From assembly GCA_965220955.1 (NCBI GenBank), contig CBDCRK010000036.1:124001-188000 (forward strand): a stretch of 64,000 bases of DNA, written 5' to 3'. The notes under the pieces are model-generated. The model was not told where the DNA came from, made no database searches, and saw nothing but the letters and a program-made list of their open reading frames with translations. Shown here piece by piece: positions 29,426-37,472 of this stretch. This DNA comes from CBDCRK01 sp965220955 (GTDB lineage Bacteria > Desulfobacterota > Binatia > Bin18 > CBDCRK01). Made by a program: the position numbers and the translations under genes. The first letter of the stretch is position 1; every line of letters starts with the position of its first letter.

Positions 29426-29833
29426 ATGGACGAGCTCACCGACGACAACATCGCCCGCGTCACCGATACCTACCACGCTTGGCGCAACCGGACCCCCTCT
29501 CCCCCGAAGGGAGAGCCCCATCCTACCCCCTCTCCCTTGAAGGGAGAGGGTAGGGGTGAGGGTATCGCCACCTACGCCGACATCCCCGGCTTCTGCAAGA
29601 GCGCACCGCGTTGGGGAAGTGTGCAAGCACGGCCATGTGCTGACCCCCGGCCGCTATGTTGGCACGGAAGCGCAGGAGGAGGACGGCGAGCCGTTCGAGA
29701 ACAATTCGAGGACAAGATGAAGCGGCTGGTCGCACAGTTGAGGAATCAGCAGGCCAAGGCTCGAAAACTGGATGTGGTCATCGAGGCCAATCTGAGGAGT
29801 CTTGGTTTTGGCATTGGTAGAGAGGTAAAATGA
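29426..29833 (+). pseudogene. second, degenerate copy of the hsdM 3' end
   Basis: The frame (135 residues) repeats the last 140 or so codons of hsdM: ELTDDNIARVTDTYHAWRN, the palindromic-repeat insert, YADIPGFCKSA, then FEDKMKRLVAQLR and LRSLGF. Between CKSA and FEDKM a frameshift scrambles about 25 residues, then a small duplication (TTCGAGAACAATTCGAG) restores the frame. It has no catalytic domain. Its palindromic core is at 29528-29550. Confidence 0.88.
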
Positions 29834-29859
29834 CTCGGCTACCAATTGAGGAGGGCACT

Positions 29860-30187
29860 ATGGCAGACCGCATTTACGGACCCGGGGAGATAATCAGCCC
29901 GAGGGGAAGCCATTTACCAAGAAAAGATCCGGTCTCGCGTTGATCCGGTGGCGAAAGGGAAATTCGTAGTCATCGACGTTGAGACCGGTGATTATGAGGT
30001 CGACGCAGGGGACGCCGGCGGCTACGCGATGCGGCTACTGCAGCTCACGGCGGCCGGGGGCCGTCACATACGTGAGTGCGCGTCGGCCATCGCGCAGCAT
30101 ACAGCCACGTCGGTGGCTTCCGGATTCCTGAGCACAATGATTAGGAGGAAAGGTAAGTGGGGATCAACAAGCCGTTGGTTGTCATAG
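29860..30187 (+). pseudogene. copy 1 of a MADRIYGPGE small gene, frameshifted
   Basis: It starts MADRIYGPGEI like copy 2, but an extra T (GATAATCAGCC versus GATAACAGCC) shifts the frame after the first 11 codons. The later part (KFVVIDVETGDYEVDAGD) is in another frame. This family of about 90-residue proteins is usually paired with an aspartic-protease-like gene. The partner's remains lie just downstream. Confidence 0.6.
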
Positions 30188-30200
30188 ACATTATGAAGAC

Positions 30201-30326
30201 GACAAAGGACAGCCCCGGTCCTTGGAGGTTGTCCTGGACACCGGGTTTACTGGCTATCTGACATTGCCTCTGGAATCCATCCGTCAACTGGGGCTGTCCT
30301 CCGTAGGTCAACGGACGAGGCTTTGA
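30201..30326 (+). pseudogene. retropepsin-like aspartic protease fragment
   Basis: The frame reads SLEVVLDTGFTGYLTLPLESIRQLGL and stops (TGA) 16 codons after GYLTLP. DTGFTG with LTLP is the active-site signature of small bacterial retropepsin-like (clan AA) proteases, which normally continue for 60 or more residues. The 5' part of the gene is in a different frame. It is paired with the MADRIY gene. Confidence 0.6.
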
Positions 30327-30406
30327 ATCGAGGCCAATCTGGGGAGTCTTGGTTTTGGCATTGGTAGAGAGGTAAAATGACTCGGCCTACCAATGAGGAG
30401 CGCACT

Positions 30407-30673
30407 ATGGCAGACCGCATTTACGGACCCGGGGAGATAACAGCCCGAGGGGAAGCCATTTACCAAGAAAAGATCCGATCTCGCGTTGATCCGGTGGCGA
30501 AACGGAAATTCGTAGTCATCGACGTTGAGACCTGTGATTATGAGGTCGACGCAGGGGACGCGGCGGCTACGCGGCGGCTACTTCCCACGGCGGCCGGGGG
30601 CCGTCATCATACGGAGTTTGCGTCGGCCATCGCTCAGCATACAGCCACGTCGGTGGCATTCCGGATTCGCTGA
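30407..30673 (+). CDS. copy 2 of the MADRIYGPGE small protein
   Basis: An 88-residue frame if started at MADRIY (an upstream ATG at 30377 is also open). It contains KFVVIDVETCDYEVDAGDAAATRRLL, the most conserved stretch of this family of small proteins found next to protease-like or toxin-like genes. The final 35 residues do not look like the family's usual end (PDAVLYG type), so it may be frame-damaged as well. Antitoxin-like behaviour is suspected from gene pairing only. Confidence 0.5.
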   Translation: MADRIYGPGEITARGEAIYQEKIRSRVDPVAKRKFVVIDVETCDYEVDAGDAAATRRLLPTAAGGRHHTEFASAIAQHTATSVAFRIR

Positions 30674-30678
30674 GCACA

Positions 30679-31020
30679 ATGATTACGGGGAAAGGTAAGT
30701 GGAGGATCAAGAAGGTGATTCGACCAACTGAAGTAGAGCCGCGAGACGGATACCGAATCTGGCTTCGGTACTCGGACGGCACCGCTGGAGAGATCGACCT
30801 GTCTCATCTGGCTGGGCGAGGAGTATTCGAGGCTTGGAAGAACCGGGCTTTCTTCGAGACGGTTCACATAGCGTCGCCCGGAGCGATCGCCTGGGGCGAA
30901 GATATCGAACTTTGCCCAGATGCTCTCTATATGCAGCTCACCGGCGCATTATCACGGAGATGTACGGGGAATAGTGATCACCACCAGAAAAACCGGAAGG
31001 GAGAAAGATCGGGGGCATGA
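30679..31020 (+). CDS. DUF2442 protein
   Basis: A 113-residue protein with the DUF2442 pattern: YRIWLRYSDGTAGEIDLSHLAGRGVF, FFETVHIASPGAIAWGEDIELCPDALYM. DUF2442 proteins often sit beside DUF4160 or HEPN genes in toxin-antitoxin-like pairs and are thought to bind nucleic acid. After MQLTG the usual ending seems displaced; in another frame the DNA reads RIITEMYGE before a stop, so a late frameshift is likely. An alternative start is GTG 30700. The HEPN gene follows with a 3-base gap. Confidence 0.75.
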   Translation: MITGKGKWRIKKVIRPTEVEPRDGYRIWLRYSDGTAGEIDLSHLAGRGVFEAWKNRAFFETVHIASPGAIAWGEDIELCPDALYMQLTGALSRRCTGNSDHHQKNRKGERSGA

Positions 31021-31023
31021 ATT

Positions 31024-31440
31024 GTGATCGAGTACGACAAGTTTCAGATGTCTCTCAAGCGTCTTGAGGCGCAATATACAAACTACCAAACCCCTGACAC
31101 TTCTCTGCCAGAGCTAACCCAGGAAGCAGTTGCCGAGTCGGTCATTCAACGTTTTGAAATCTGTTATGACTGTTTGTGGAAGGTGCTCAAACGATACTTG
31201 ATCGAAGAGCTAGGCATCCCGGATGTGCCTAACAGTCCCAAGGGCATCTTCAGACTGGCCTTCGAGAACGATCTGTTTGCCACACCGGTGGAGCAATGGC
31301 TGAGCTATGCGGACAGCCGCGTCGACACCTCGCACGACTACAGCGGCGACAAAGCCCAAGCCTGCCTAGAAATCATGGATGATTTTATTGACGACGCCAT
31401 TGGCCTCTACCAGACCATGAGCGGGGAAACATGGGACTAG
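31024..31440 (+). CDS. HEPN-domain protein (HI0074-type)
   Basis: The 138-residue four-helix protein has the HEPN nuclease signature R-x4-H: Arg99 and His104 in SRVDTSHDY, preceded by AFENDLFATPVEQWLSYAD. In HEPN/MNT pairs the HEPN protein is an RNA-cutting toxin that the MNT nucleotidyltransferase neutralises by adding AMP near this motif. It starts at GTG and its stop overlaps the next gene by ten bases, the usual coupling. Confidence 0.85.
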   Translation: MIEYDKFQMSLKRLEAQYTNYQTPDTSLPELTQEAVAESVIQRFEICYDCLWKVLKRYLIEELGIPDVPNSPKGIFRLAFENDLFATPVEQWLSYADSRVDTSHDYSGDKAQACLEIMDDFIDDAIGLYQTMSGETWD

Positions 31441-32897
31441 AGCAAGACATCGATATCACCGCGGAGCAGCGGAAGATCGTTCTGGCGTTGCTGAAAGAGC
31501 ATCTACCGAATACCGCCGCCTGGGTCTATGGTTCCCGCGCCAAATGGACCGCACGTCCGCAGTCCGATCTGGACATGGTGGTTTTTGCAGCGCCGGAGCA
31601 AGGCGCTCAGGTGTCGAATCTCAGGGACGCCTTTGAGGAAAGCAACCTGCCGTTCCGGGTGGATTTGTTTGTGTGGGATGCCGTGCCCGAACAGTTCCGC
31701 AAACATATTGAAGCGGAGCATGTAGTGTTGGTGACGGGTGAACAGGACGGCAGGCCGAAGGAGCTTGGCTGGACGTCGCCATCGCCGCCAACCTCAAGGA
31801 GCTTGGCTTTGGCGGGTGAAACGGTGAATCTCCGGTCTTTGCTTGTCCACACGCGGGACGGCGAGTGGGGAGCCGCCAATCCTGACGATGGTCTTGTTCC
31901 AGTACGTGTCATTCGAGGCACCGATTTCGAACCCGTTCGACGGGGTGACCTGACAACAGTCCCAACTCGATACCTACGAGCCGAACACAGCGCGAGAAAG
32001 GCGTTAAGGCCCGGAGATATCCTTATTGAGACTGCCGGGGGATCAAAAGGTCGCCCCACTGGCCGCACGTTACTCATTCAGGCGCGTACCTTGGAAGGCG
32101 TCGAAATCCCTTTCACTTGTGCGAGCTTTGCTCGGTTCCTTCGTGTAGATGGGGCTCGCGTCAATGCTCCATATTTATACTGGTTTCTCCAGCATCTCTA
32201 TCAGACTGGGGAGATGGAACGGCATCAGGTTCAACACACGGGCATCGCTAGGTTTCAGTTTACGAGGTTCGCTGAAGAAACTCAGATCCCTTTGCCTCCC
32301 CTCCCCGAACAACGCGCCATCGCCCACATCCTGGGGACACTGGACGACAAAATCGAACTCAACCGACGCATGAATGAGACGTTGGAGGAAATGGCACGGG
32401 CGCTGTTCAAGAGTTGGTTCATAGACTTCGACCCTGTCCATGCCAAAGCCACCCTTAAGCAGCACGCCGCCAATCACTCCCCTCGTCAGGGGGACTCAGC
32501 GAAAGCCCAGGCTATTGATACTGCCCGCTCAGGAATCACTCCCCCCTTGAGGGGGAGTCGGCAAGACAAGGGCGTTAGCCCGCAGGCGAGCCGGTGGGGG
32601 GATATCACACGCCTCTACTCCCCTCAAACCCTACAAAAAGCCCAAGCCCTACGACAAACCCAAACCGACGCGGAAGAGCTGATATGGCACTACCTGCGCA
32701 ACAAACAACTGGACGGCTATAAATTCCGTCGCCAGCAGTCCATCGGCCCATATATCGTAGATTTCGTCTGCCTATCCCGAAAAGTCCTTATCGAACTCGA
32801 CGGCGGCCAGCAGGTGGAACGGACAGCTTATGACAAGCAGCGCGATGAATTTTTACGGGAACAGGGCTACCGACTCCTGCGCTTCTGGAACACATGA
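31431..32897 (+). CDS. fusion: MNT nucleotidyltransferase - HsdS first half - DUF559 endonuclease domain
   Basis: One open frame of 488 residues joins three parts. Residues 1-105 are an MNT antitoxin: GSRAKW at 34-39 and the metal carboxylates Asp47, Asp49 and Asp78. About 105-131 is the hsdM tail read in the wrong frame. From Val132 (a GTG that could be the native hsdS start) comes the first target-recognition domain of HsdS, ending in the central helix LNRRMNETLEEMARALFKSWFIDFDPVHAK. From about residue 355 the frame enters a palindromic element carrying a DUF559/Vsr-like nuclease domain (FRRQQSIGPYIVDFVCL, IELDGGQQ). A frameshift after FWNT cuts its last residues. Whether the chain is made whole is uncertain. 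Confidence 0.8.
   Translation: MGLEQDIDITAEQRKIVLALLKEHLPNTAAWVYGSRAKWTARPQSDLDMVVFAAPEQGAQVSNLRDAFEESNLPFRVDLFVWDAVPEQFRKHIEAEHVVLVTGEQDGRPKELGWTSPSPPTSRSLALAGETVNLRSLLVHTRDGEWGAANPDDGLVPVRVIRGTDFEPVRRGDLTTVPTRYLRAEHSARKALRPGDILIETAGGSKGRPTGRTLLIQARTLEGVEIPFTCASFARFLRVDGARVNAPYLYWFLQHLYQTGEMERHQVQHTGIARFQFTRFAEETQIPLPPLPEQRAIAHILGTLDDKIELNRRMNETLEEMARALFKSWFIDFDPVHAKATLKQHAANHSPRQGDSAKAQAIDTARSGITPPLRGSRQDKGVSPQASRWGDITRLYSPQTLQKAQALRQTQTDAEELIWHYLRNKQLDGYKFRRQQSIGPYIVDFVCLSRKVLIELDGGQQVERTAYDKQRDEFLREQGYRLLRFWNT
31745..31819 (+). pseudogene. another copy of the hsdM 3' end
   Basis: In the frame other than that of the MNT gene the DNA reads QAEGAWLDVAIAANLKELGFGG and stop. This mirrors the last codons of hsdM (QAEGARLDAAIAANLKALGF). 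It sits directly before hsdS, where the native hsdM-hsdS border would have been. It shows that the intervening genes were inserted. Confidence 0.85.
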
Positions 32898-33075
32898 GGT
32901 CTTCGAGAACTGCTTCGGGGTGTTGGAGAGCATTTATACTGCACTGCGTCATCACCCTCCCCTTGAGGGAGGGTCGAAAGACGCCAGTCATTCGGGGAAA
33001 GGAGTTCCCCCCACCGCACCAGCCGACGCCTGAGCGGCTTGGCTGCTGCGACTCCCCCTCAAGGGGGGAGTGATT
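32534..33075. mobile_element. DUF559 element with perfect 27-bp terminal inverted repeats, inside hsdS
   Basis: Bases 32534-32560 and 33049-33075 are exact inverse complements (27 of 27), each itself containing a CCCCC-TTGA-GGGGG hairpin. Weaker inverted similarity extends inwards (for example CCGGTGGGGGGA against GCGGTGGGGGGA). Between them is a DUF559 endonuclease-like frame (ALRQTQTDAEELIWHYLRNKQL to the frameshift at 32895) and its displaced tail (EVFENCFGVLES). A degenerate third repeat copy lies just outside at about 32475-32500. No transposase is present. Confidence 0.75.
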
Positions 33076-33806
33076 GGACAGTCGAACGCGCTCGGGCGTA
33101 TCTCGATAGCATGGATGAAAATATCGCGGCCTTGTTCCCGGACCGGTTCGTGGAATCCGAATTGGGCAAGATGCCAGAGGGGTGGGGAGTGAAACGAATC
33201 GAAGACATTGCCGAACGGGTTGCCATGGGACCGTTCGGATCTTCGATCAAGGTCTCGACGTTTGTGGATGAGGGGATTCCTGTTATTAGCGGTCAACACC
33301 TCAATGGCACACTCCTCTACGATAACGAATATCGGTTCATCACGAAGGAGCACGCCGAGAAATTGAAAAAGGCCAATGTTCAGCGAGGGGATGTGATTTT
33401 CACGCATGCAGGAAGTATCGGACAAGCCGCATGCATCCCGCAGACGTCTCAGTTCGAGCGTTACGTGATATCCCAACGGCAATTCTACATGCGGTGCGAC
33501 GTTTCCCAAATTTCACCGTTGTTTATCGTACACTTTTTCAAGACGCCAGAAGGCCAGCACAAATTGTTGGCCAACACCTCATCGACTGGAGTTCCGTCAA
33601 TCTCGCGCCCGGTCACCTATCTCCGTTCAATCAAACTTTGCATTCCTCCAAAGGCGGTCAGCGCCCGGTTCAATGAAATTGTAGGTGGCTTTCATTTGAA
33701 GGCCGAATGGAACACCGCAGAATCCCGTGCTCTCACCGCGCTGCGCGAGGCGCTGCTGCCCAAGCTGGTATCCGGGGAGCTGCGGGTAGATGTGAGGGGC
33801 ACATGA
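33039..33806 (+). CDS. HsdS second half (C-terminal specificity domain)
   Basis: A frame of 255 residues with no true start of its own. The first 15 codons are element sequence. Then DWTVERARAYLDSMDENIAALFPDRFVESELG, the usual linker before the second HsdS target-recognition domain. After this come PEGWGVKRIEDIAERVAMGPFGSSIK and DVIFTHAGSIGQA. The end SRALTALREALLPKLVSGELRV is the second conserved helix. Joined to the first half without the element, it would give a complete HsdS. As it stands the second domain can only be made by re-initiation, for example at the TTG. Confidence 0.85.
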   Translation: MAAATPPQGGSDWTVERARAYLDSMDENIAALFPDRFVESELGKMPEGWGVKRIEDIAERVAMGPFGSSIKVSTFVDEGIPVISGQHLNGTLLYDNEYRFITKEHAEKLKKANVQRGDVIFTHAGSIGQAACIPQTSQFERYVISQRQFYMRCDVSQISPLFIVHFFKTPEGQHKLLANTSSTGVPSISRPVTYLRSIKLCIPPKAVSARFNEIVGGFHLKAEWNTAESRALTALREALLPKLVSGELRVDVRGT

Positions 33807-33833
33807 ACAACTCGATGGGAGCGGGAAAGACGG

Positions 33834-36146
33834 ATGATCCGGTTGCTCACGGCCAGGGCTCGAACCGGGCTTGTCGCTGCAATAATGGCGGTGACCGTTC
33901 CAATGATTACGTTCGCACAGACGACAGAACCCGCCGTTGAAAGCGCGCCTACGGCGACCACGGCAACGGTCGCCAACACCAGCCCAACGGGCAACGAGAA
34001 CAGCGCGGACAAAGGCACGTCGGAGCAAACCGGTCCGCCCGCCGGGTCGGCGGTTCCCTCTGTAGTCGAAGTTGATATCCAGCGCCGCTTCAACGAACTC
34101 CAGCGCGAGGTTCTGGACGACCGAGCGGCGTATATCGACCGCTGGCTTTTTGTCATCACCATTGTCCTCACATTCTTCGGCCTTCTCGGTGTCCTGGGCG
34201 GCTACATAGGCTTCAGACGATTCCGGGAGATCGAGACCGAAGCCCGCCAGAATGTGACGACGTCCAAGCAACATGCGGAAGAGGCCCGGAACCTTGTCGA
34301 GGAGATCAAAACAAAGCGCGCCGAGGCTGAGTCGCTTGTGCAAAAATTGAACGCTCAAACTGTTGCCGATGACCCCGTAAAAGCGAGCCAGACCGCCGAG
34401 ACTGTCCGTGAAGACCCCGAAGCATCTCTGATACATAAGGCAATTGCCCACGCCGTTTCTCTCCAGCAGCAGGGCATGAGACACGAGGCAATCGAGCAAT
34501 GGCGCTCCATTGCAAATATCGTGGAAGGAAACGATAATGATCTCGCCACGAGAGCTTGGTTTTCCGTCGGTTATCTGATCCAAGACGAAAACCCGGAAGG
34601 CGCCATCGCCAACTATGACGAAGCGATCCGTCTGAAGCCGGACTTGGCCGGAGCCTACAACAACCGAGGCAACGCAAAGGCCGACTTGGGGCGACACGAG
34701 GACGCCATCACCGATCATACCGAGGCGATTCGCCTGAAGCCAGACTATGCCGAAGCCTACAGCAACCGAGGTAGCGCAAAGGCCGACTTGGGGCGACACG
34801 AGGACGCCATCACCGATCATACCGAGGCGATTCGCCTGAAGCCAGACCATGCCGAAGCCTACACCAATCGGGGCAACGCAAAGGCTGCATTGGGGCGACA
34901 CGAGGACGCCATCACCGATCATACCGAGGCTATCCGCCTGAAACCCGACTTCGCCGAAGCCTACAACAACCGAGGCGCCGCAAAGGCCGACTTGGGGCGA
35001 CACGAGGACGCCATCACCGATCATACCGAGGCTATCCGCCTGAATCCGAACCTGGCCGAAGCCTACAGCAACCGGGGCAACGCGAAGAACGCATTGGGAG
35101 ACCACGCTGACGCCATCGCCGACTGTGACGAAGCGATCCGTTTGAAACCCGACTATGCCGGAGCCTACAGCAATCGAGGCAACGCAAAGGCTGCATTAGG
35201 GCGACACGATGACGCCATCACCGACTATAACGAGGCGATACACCTGAATCCGGGCTTCGCCGAAGCCTACAGCAACCGGGGCAACGCAAAGGCCGACTTG
35301 GGGCGATACCATGCCGCCATTGACGATTATACCGAGGCTATCCGCCTGAATCCGAACCTGGCCGGAGCCTACACTAACCGGGGCAACGCAAAGGCTGCAT
35401 TGGGGCGACACGAGGACGCCATCACCGACTATGACGAGGCTATCCGCCTGAATCCGAACCTGGCCGAAGTCTACTACAATCGAGGCAACGAAAAGGCTGC
35501 ATTGGGGCGATACCCTGACGCCATCGCTGATTACGACAAGGCAATCAGCCTGAAACCCGACTACGCCGAAGCCTACACCAATCGGGGCAACGCAAAGGCC
35601 GCATTGGGGCGACACGAGGACGCCATTCATCGATCATACCGAGGCGATCCGCCTGAATCCGAACCTGGCCGAAGTCTACTACCAACCGGGGCAACGCAAA
35701 GGCCACGTTGGGGCGACACGAGGACGCCATTCATCGACTATACCGAGGCGATCCGCCTGAATCCGAACCTGGCCGAAGCCCACCACAATCGAGGCAACGC
35801 AAAGGCCGCATTGGGGCGACACGAGGACGCGATAATCGACTATACCGAGGCGATCCGCCTGAATCCGAACTTGGCCGGAGCCTACACCAACCGGGGCAAC
35901 GCAAAGGCCGCATTGAGGCGATACCCTGACGCCATTGACGATTATACCGAGGCTATCCGCCTGAAACCCGATTATGCCGGAGCCTATGGAAACCGGGGCA
36001 ACGCGAAGGCCGCATTGGGCCGGAAGGCCGAGGCGCGAAAGGACTTCGAAACCGCGCTCGAACTGGCGCGGAATGCCAACAATGCGAACCTAGCGGCCCT
36101 GGCGGAGCAAGCGCTTCGCAGTTTAGACCCCGACGGTGGCTCATGA
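33834..36146 (+). CDS. membrane-anchored TPR-repeat protein
   Basis: The 770-residue protein has an N-terminal signal-like stretch (LLTARARTGLVAAIMAVTV), a transmembrane helix near 103-127 (FVITIVLTFFGLLGVLGGYIG), a coiled coil to about 165, then about 14 TPR units of 34 residues (EAIRLKPDYAEAYNNRGNAKAALGRHEDA). The TPR array most likely lies in the cytoplasm and binds partner proteins. In the middle a stretch of about 36 residues (HRSYRGDPPESEPG) is out of phase because three single-base insertions add up to +3. It lies between hsdS and the truncated hsdR start. Confidence 0.85.
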   Translation: MIRLLTARARTGLVAAIMAVTVPMITFAQTTEPAVESAPTATTATVANTSPTGNENSADKGTSEQTGPPAGSAVPSVVEVDIQRRFNELQREVLDDRAAYIDRWLFVITIVLTFFGLLGVLGGYIGFRRFREIETEARQNVTTSKQHAEEARNLVEEIKTKRAEAESLVQKLNAQTVADDPVKASQTAETVREDPEASLIHKAIAHAVSLQQQGMRHEAIEQWRSIANIVEGNDNDLATRAWFSVGYLIQDENPEGAIANYDEAIRLKPDLAGAYNNRGNAKADLGRHEDAITDHTEAIRLKPDYAEAYSNRGSAKADLGRHEDAITDHTEAIRLKPDHAEAYTNRGNAKAALGRHEDAITDHTEAIRLKPDFAEAYNNRGAAKADLGRHEDAITDHTEAIRLNPNLAEAYSNRGNAKNALGDHADAIADCDEAIRLKPDYAGAYSNRGNAKAALGRHDDAITDYNEAIHLNPGFAEAYSNRGNAKADLGRYHAAIDDYTEAIRLNPNLAGAYTNRGNAKAALGRHEDAITDYDEAIRLNPNLAEVYYNRGNEKAALGRYPDAIADYDKAISLKPDYAEAYTNRGNAKAALGRHEDAIHRSYRGDPPESEPGRSLLPTGATQRPRWGDTRTPFIDYTEAIRLNPNLAEAHHNRGNAKAALGRHEDAIIDYTEAIRLNPNLAGAYTNRGNAKAALRRYPDAIDDYTEAIRLKPDYAGAYGNRGNAKAALGRKAEARKDFETALELARNANNANLAALAEQALRSLDPDGGS

Positions 36147-36266
36147 GTCCTTCCCGCTTCACCGAATCCACCGTCGAAGACGCCGCCCTCGCTTGGACTG
36201 AATGGCAACGGCTGGTTTGGCTTTGCCCTTGATGTCGAACAGGCCGCATTCGCCTGGACTGAACCC
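36143..36266 (+). pseudogene. two truncated copies of the hsdR 5' end
   Basis: The ATG overlapping the TPR stop opens MSPSRFTESTVEDAALAW, the same start as hsdR (MTGFTESTVEQAALSW) 3.2 kb downstream. It ends after 29 codons. A second partial copy (VEQAAFAW, 36235-36266) follows out of frame. The fragments mark where hsdR originally began. Confidence 0.85.
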
Positions 36267-36280
36267 ATCCCCCACACCGC

Positions 36281-36332
36281 CCCATCCATCGGCCTGCCGA
36301 CCGCGCTCCTGCCAATGATCCGAACCCAAACC
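36281..36332 (+). repeat. direct repeat flanking the ParA cassette, left copy
   Basis: CCCATCCATCGGCCTGCC and the following 35 bases recur at 38027-38079 with roughly a quarter of positions changed. Together they bracket the ParA gene pair. This spacer (36147-36515) otherwise holds only the hsdR remnants and a promoter-like site. Confidence 0.65.
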
Positions 36333-36460
36333 TTGCAATTGGCCAACGCGGCGTTTTTGGGGAATACCTGTGAACGATCTTACCATCGCGCGGAAGATTG
36401 ATATTTGCGAGTGAAGTACTATGTGATGGTGGCGGAAAAATTAGCGAGTCGGGATAAAAA

Positions 36461-36480
36461 TAGCAGATCTGTGCTATAGT
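36461..36480 (+). promoter_or_regulatory. possible promoter/operator of the ParA gene
   Basis: TAGCA-GATCTG-TGCTA (36461-36476) is an inverted repeat with a palindromic CAGATCTG in it. It overlaps a TATAGT -10-like hexamer, 30 bases before the ribosome site. ParA-type proteins often repress their own promoter. The -35 is not clear. Confidence 0.35.
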
Positions 36481-36515
36481 GACTAAGATCCCTAACCCAA
36501 TCCAAGGAGGAAAAA

Positions 36516-37472
36516 GTGCAAATCATCTCGGTCATCAATTACAAGGGCGGCGTGGGGAAAACTACACTGACAGCTAACCTCGCCGCAGAACTTGCTTTCC
36601 GGGGCAAGCGCGTCCTGTTGCTGGACATGGACGCGCAATGCAGCCTGACTTTTTCGTTTATCTCGCCTGACGAGTGGAAATCCAACATCGGCGGGGACGG
36701 CACTGCTGGCAGCGACAAAACCATTAAAAGCTGGTTCGATGGAATTGGCGACGATGACTTGGAGACCCCGAAATTGGGCGACTTGATTGTGCCGGATCTG
36801 AAAGTGACGAAATTTCTGGGTAACAATGGCGGCAAGATTGACTTGATTCCGTCCCATCTGGGGCTAATCAACGTTGACCTCGACTTGGCTTATATGCTAA
36901 GCGGCGTCCCCCCGGGTCGGGTGGATCGTCAGCGCGTCAAGGTCTATGGGCTGTTACGTTCCCACCTTAGAGAGTACGTAGCGGAAGCCAAGTACGATCT
37001 TGTGCTGATTGACTGTCCCCCGAACTTCAACATCGTCACGAAAAACGCGATCGTAGCGAGTGACGGTATTCTGATCCCCGCCAAGCCGGACTACTTGTCC
37101 ACGCTGGGGATCGACTACCTCGTACGCAACTACGGGAAACTCGTGGAAGAATTCAATAGGGACTCGGGGAGCGCTAATATTCACCCGGAAATCCTAGGTG
37201 TAGTGTTCACCATGATCCAGATTCACAGCGGACAGCCCATCGCAGCACAACGGGCCTATATGCAGCCGATCTATACGCAGCCGAGCAACACCTTCGTTCC
37301 CGTCTTTTCCTCGCAAATCCGGGAGAACAAGACTATTTTTGCTAGCGCTCCAGAGGACAGAATTCCTGTTGTGTTGCGTGGTTACAGTCACAGCCAGCCC
37401 ACGTATTCCGATATTATCTCGGAAATCCAGTCCCTCGCCACGGAGTTCTGCAAAAAAGCGGGGGTGAAATGA
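36516..37472 (+). CDS. ParA/MinD-type ATPase
   Basis: A 318-residue deviant-Walker ATPase. NYKGGVGKTTLTANLA carries the signature Lys (residue 10) and the P-loop; LLLDMDAQCSL and VLIDCPPNFN supply the A' and B motifs. It starts at GTG after AAGGAGG. Plasmid ParA proteins segregate DNA, but similar ATPases with a small partner occur in chromosomal defence cassettes. No parS sites or ParB are nearby. Its stop overlaps the next gene (ATGA), so the two act together. Confidence 0.88.
   Translation: MQIISVINYKGGVGKTTLTANLAAELAFRGKRVLLLDMDAQCSLTFSFISPDEWKSNIGGDGTAGSDKTIKSWFDGIGDDDLETPKLGDLIVPDLKVTKFLGNNGGKIDLIPSHLGLINVDLDLAYMLSGVPPGRVDRQRVKVYGLLRSHLREYVAEAKYDLVLIDCPPNFNIVTKNAIVASDGILIPAKPDYLSTLGIDYLVRNYGKLVEEFNRDSGSANIHPEILGVVFTMIQIHSGQPIAAQRAYMQPIYTQPSNTFVPVFSSQIRENKTIFASAPEDRIPVVLRGYSHSQPTYSDIISEIQSLATEFCKKAGVK

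Larger units (their letters stand above)
29780..30710. repeat. direct repeat, about 390 bp, offset 547 bp
   Basis: Bases 29780-30169 recur at 30327-30710. Each unit starts with the last 17 codons of an hsdM tail (IEANL-SLGFGIGREVK) and runs through a small gene that starts MADRIYGPGE. Several small indels separate the copies. Copy 1 also carries the remains of a protease-like gene after the small gene. Confidence 0.88.

Noticed and set aside
33627..35105. A 492-codon frame on the minus strand across the TPR gene
   Set aside because: It mirrors the TPR repeats, which have regular composition; the plus-strand frame shows a clear family and a signal peptide.
34600..36050. Regular 102-bp repeats that could be taken for a CRISPR-like array
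   Set aside because: The period is that of 34-residue TPR units, the frame is coding, and spacers are not unique.
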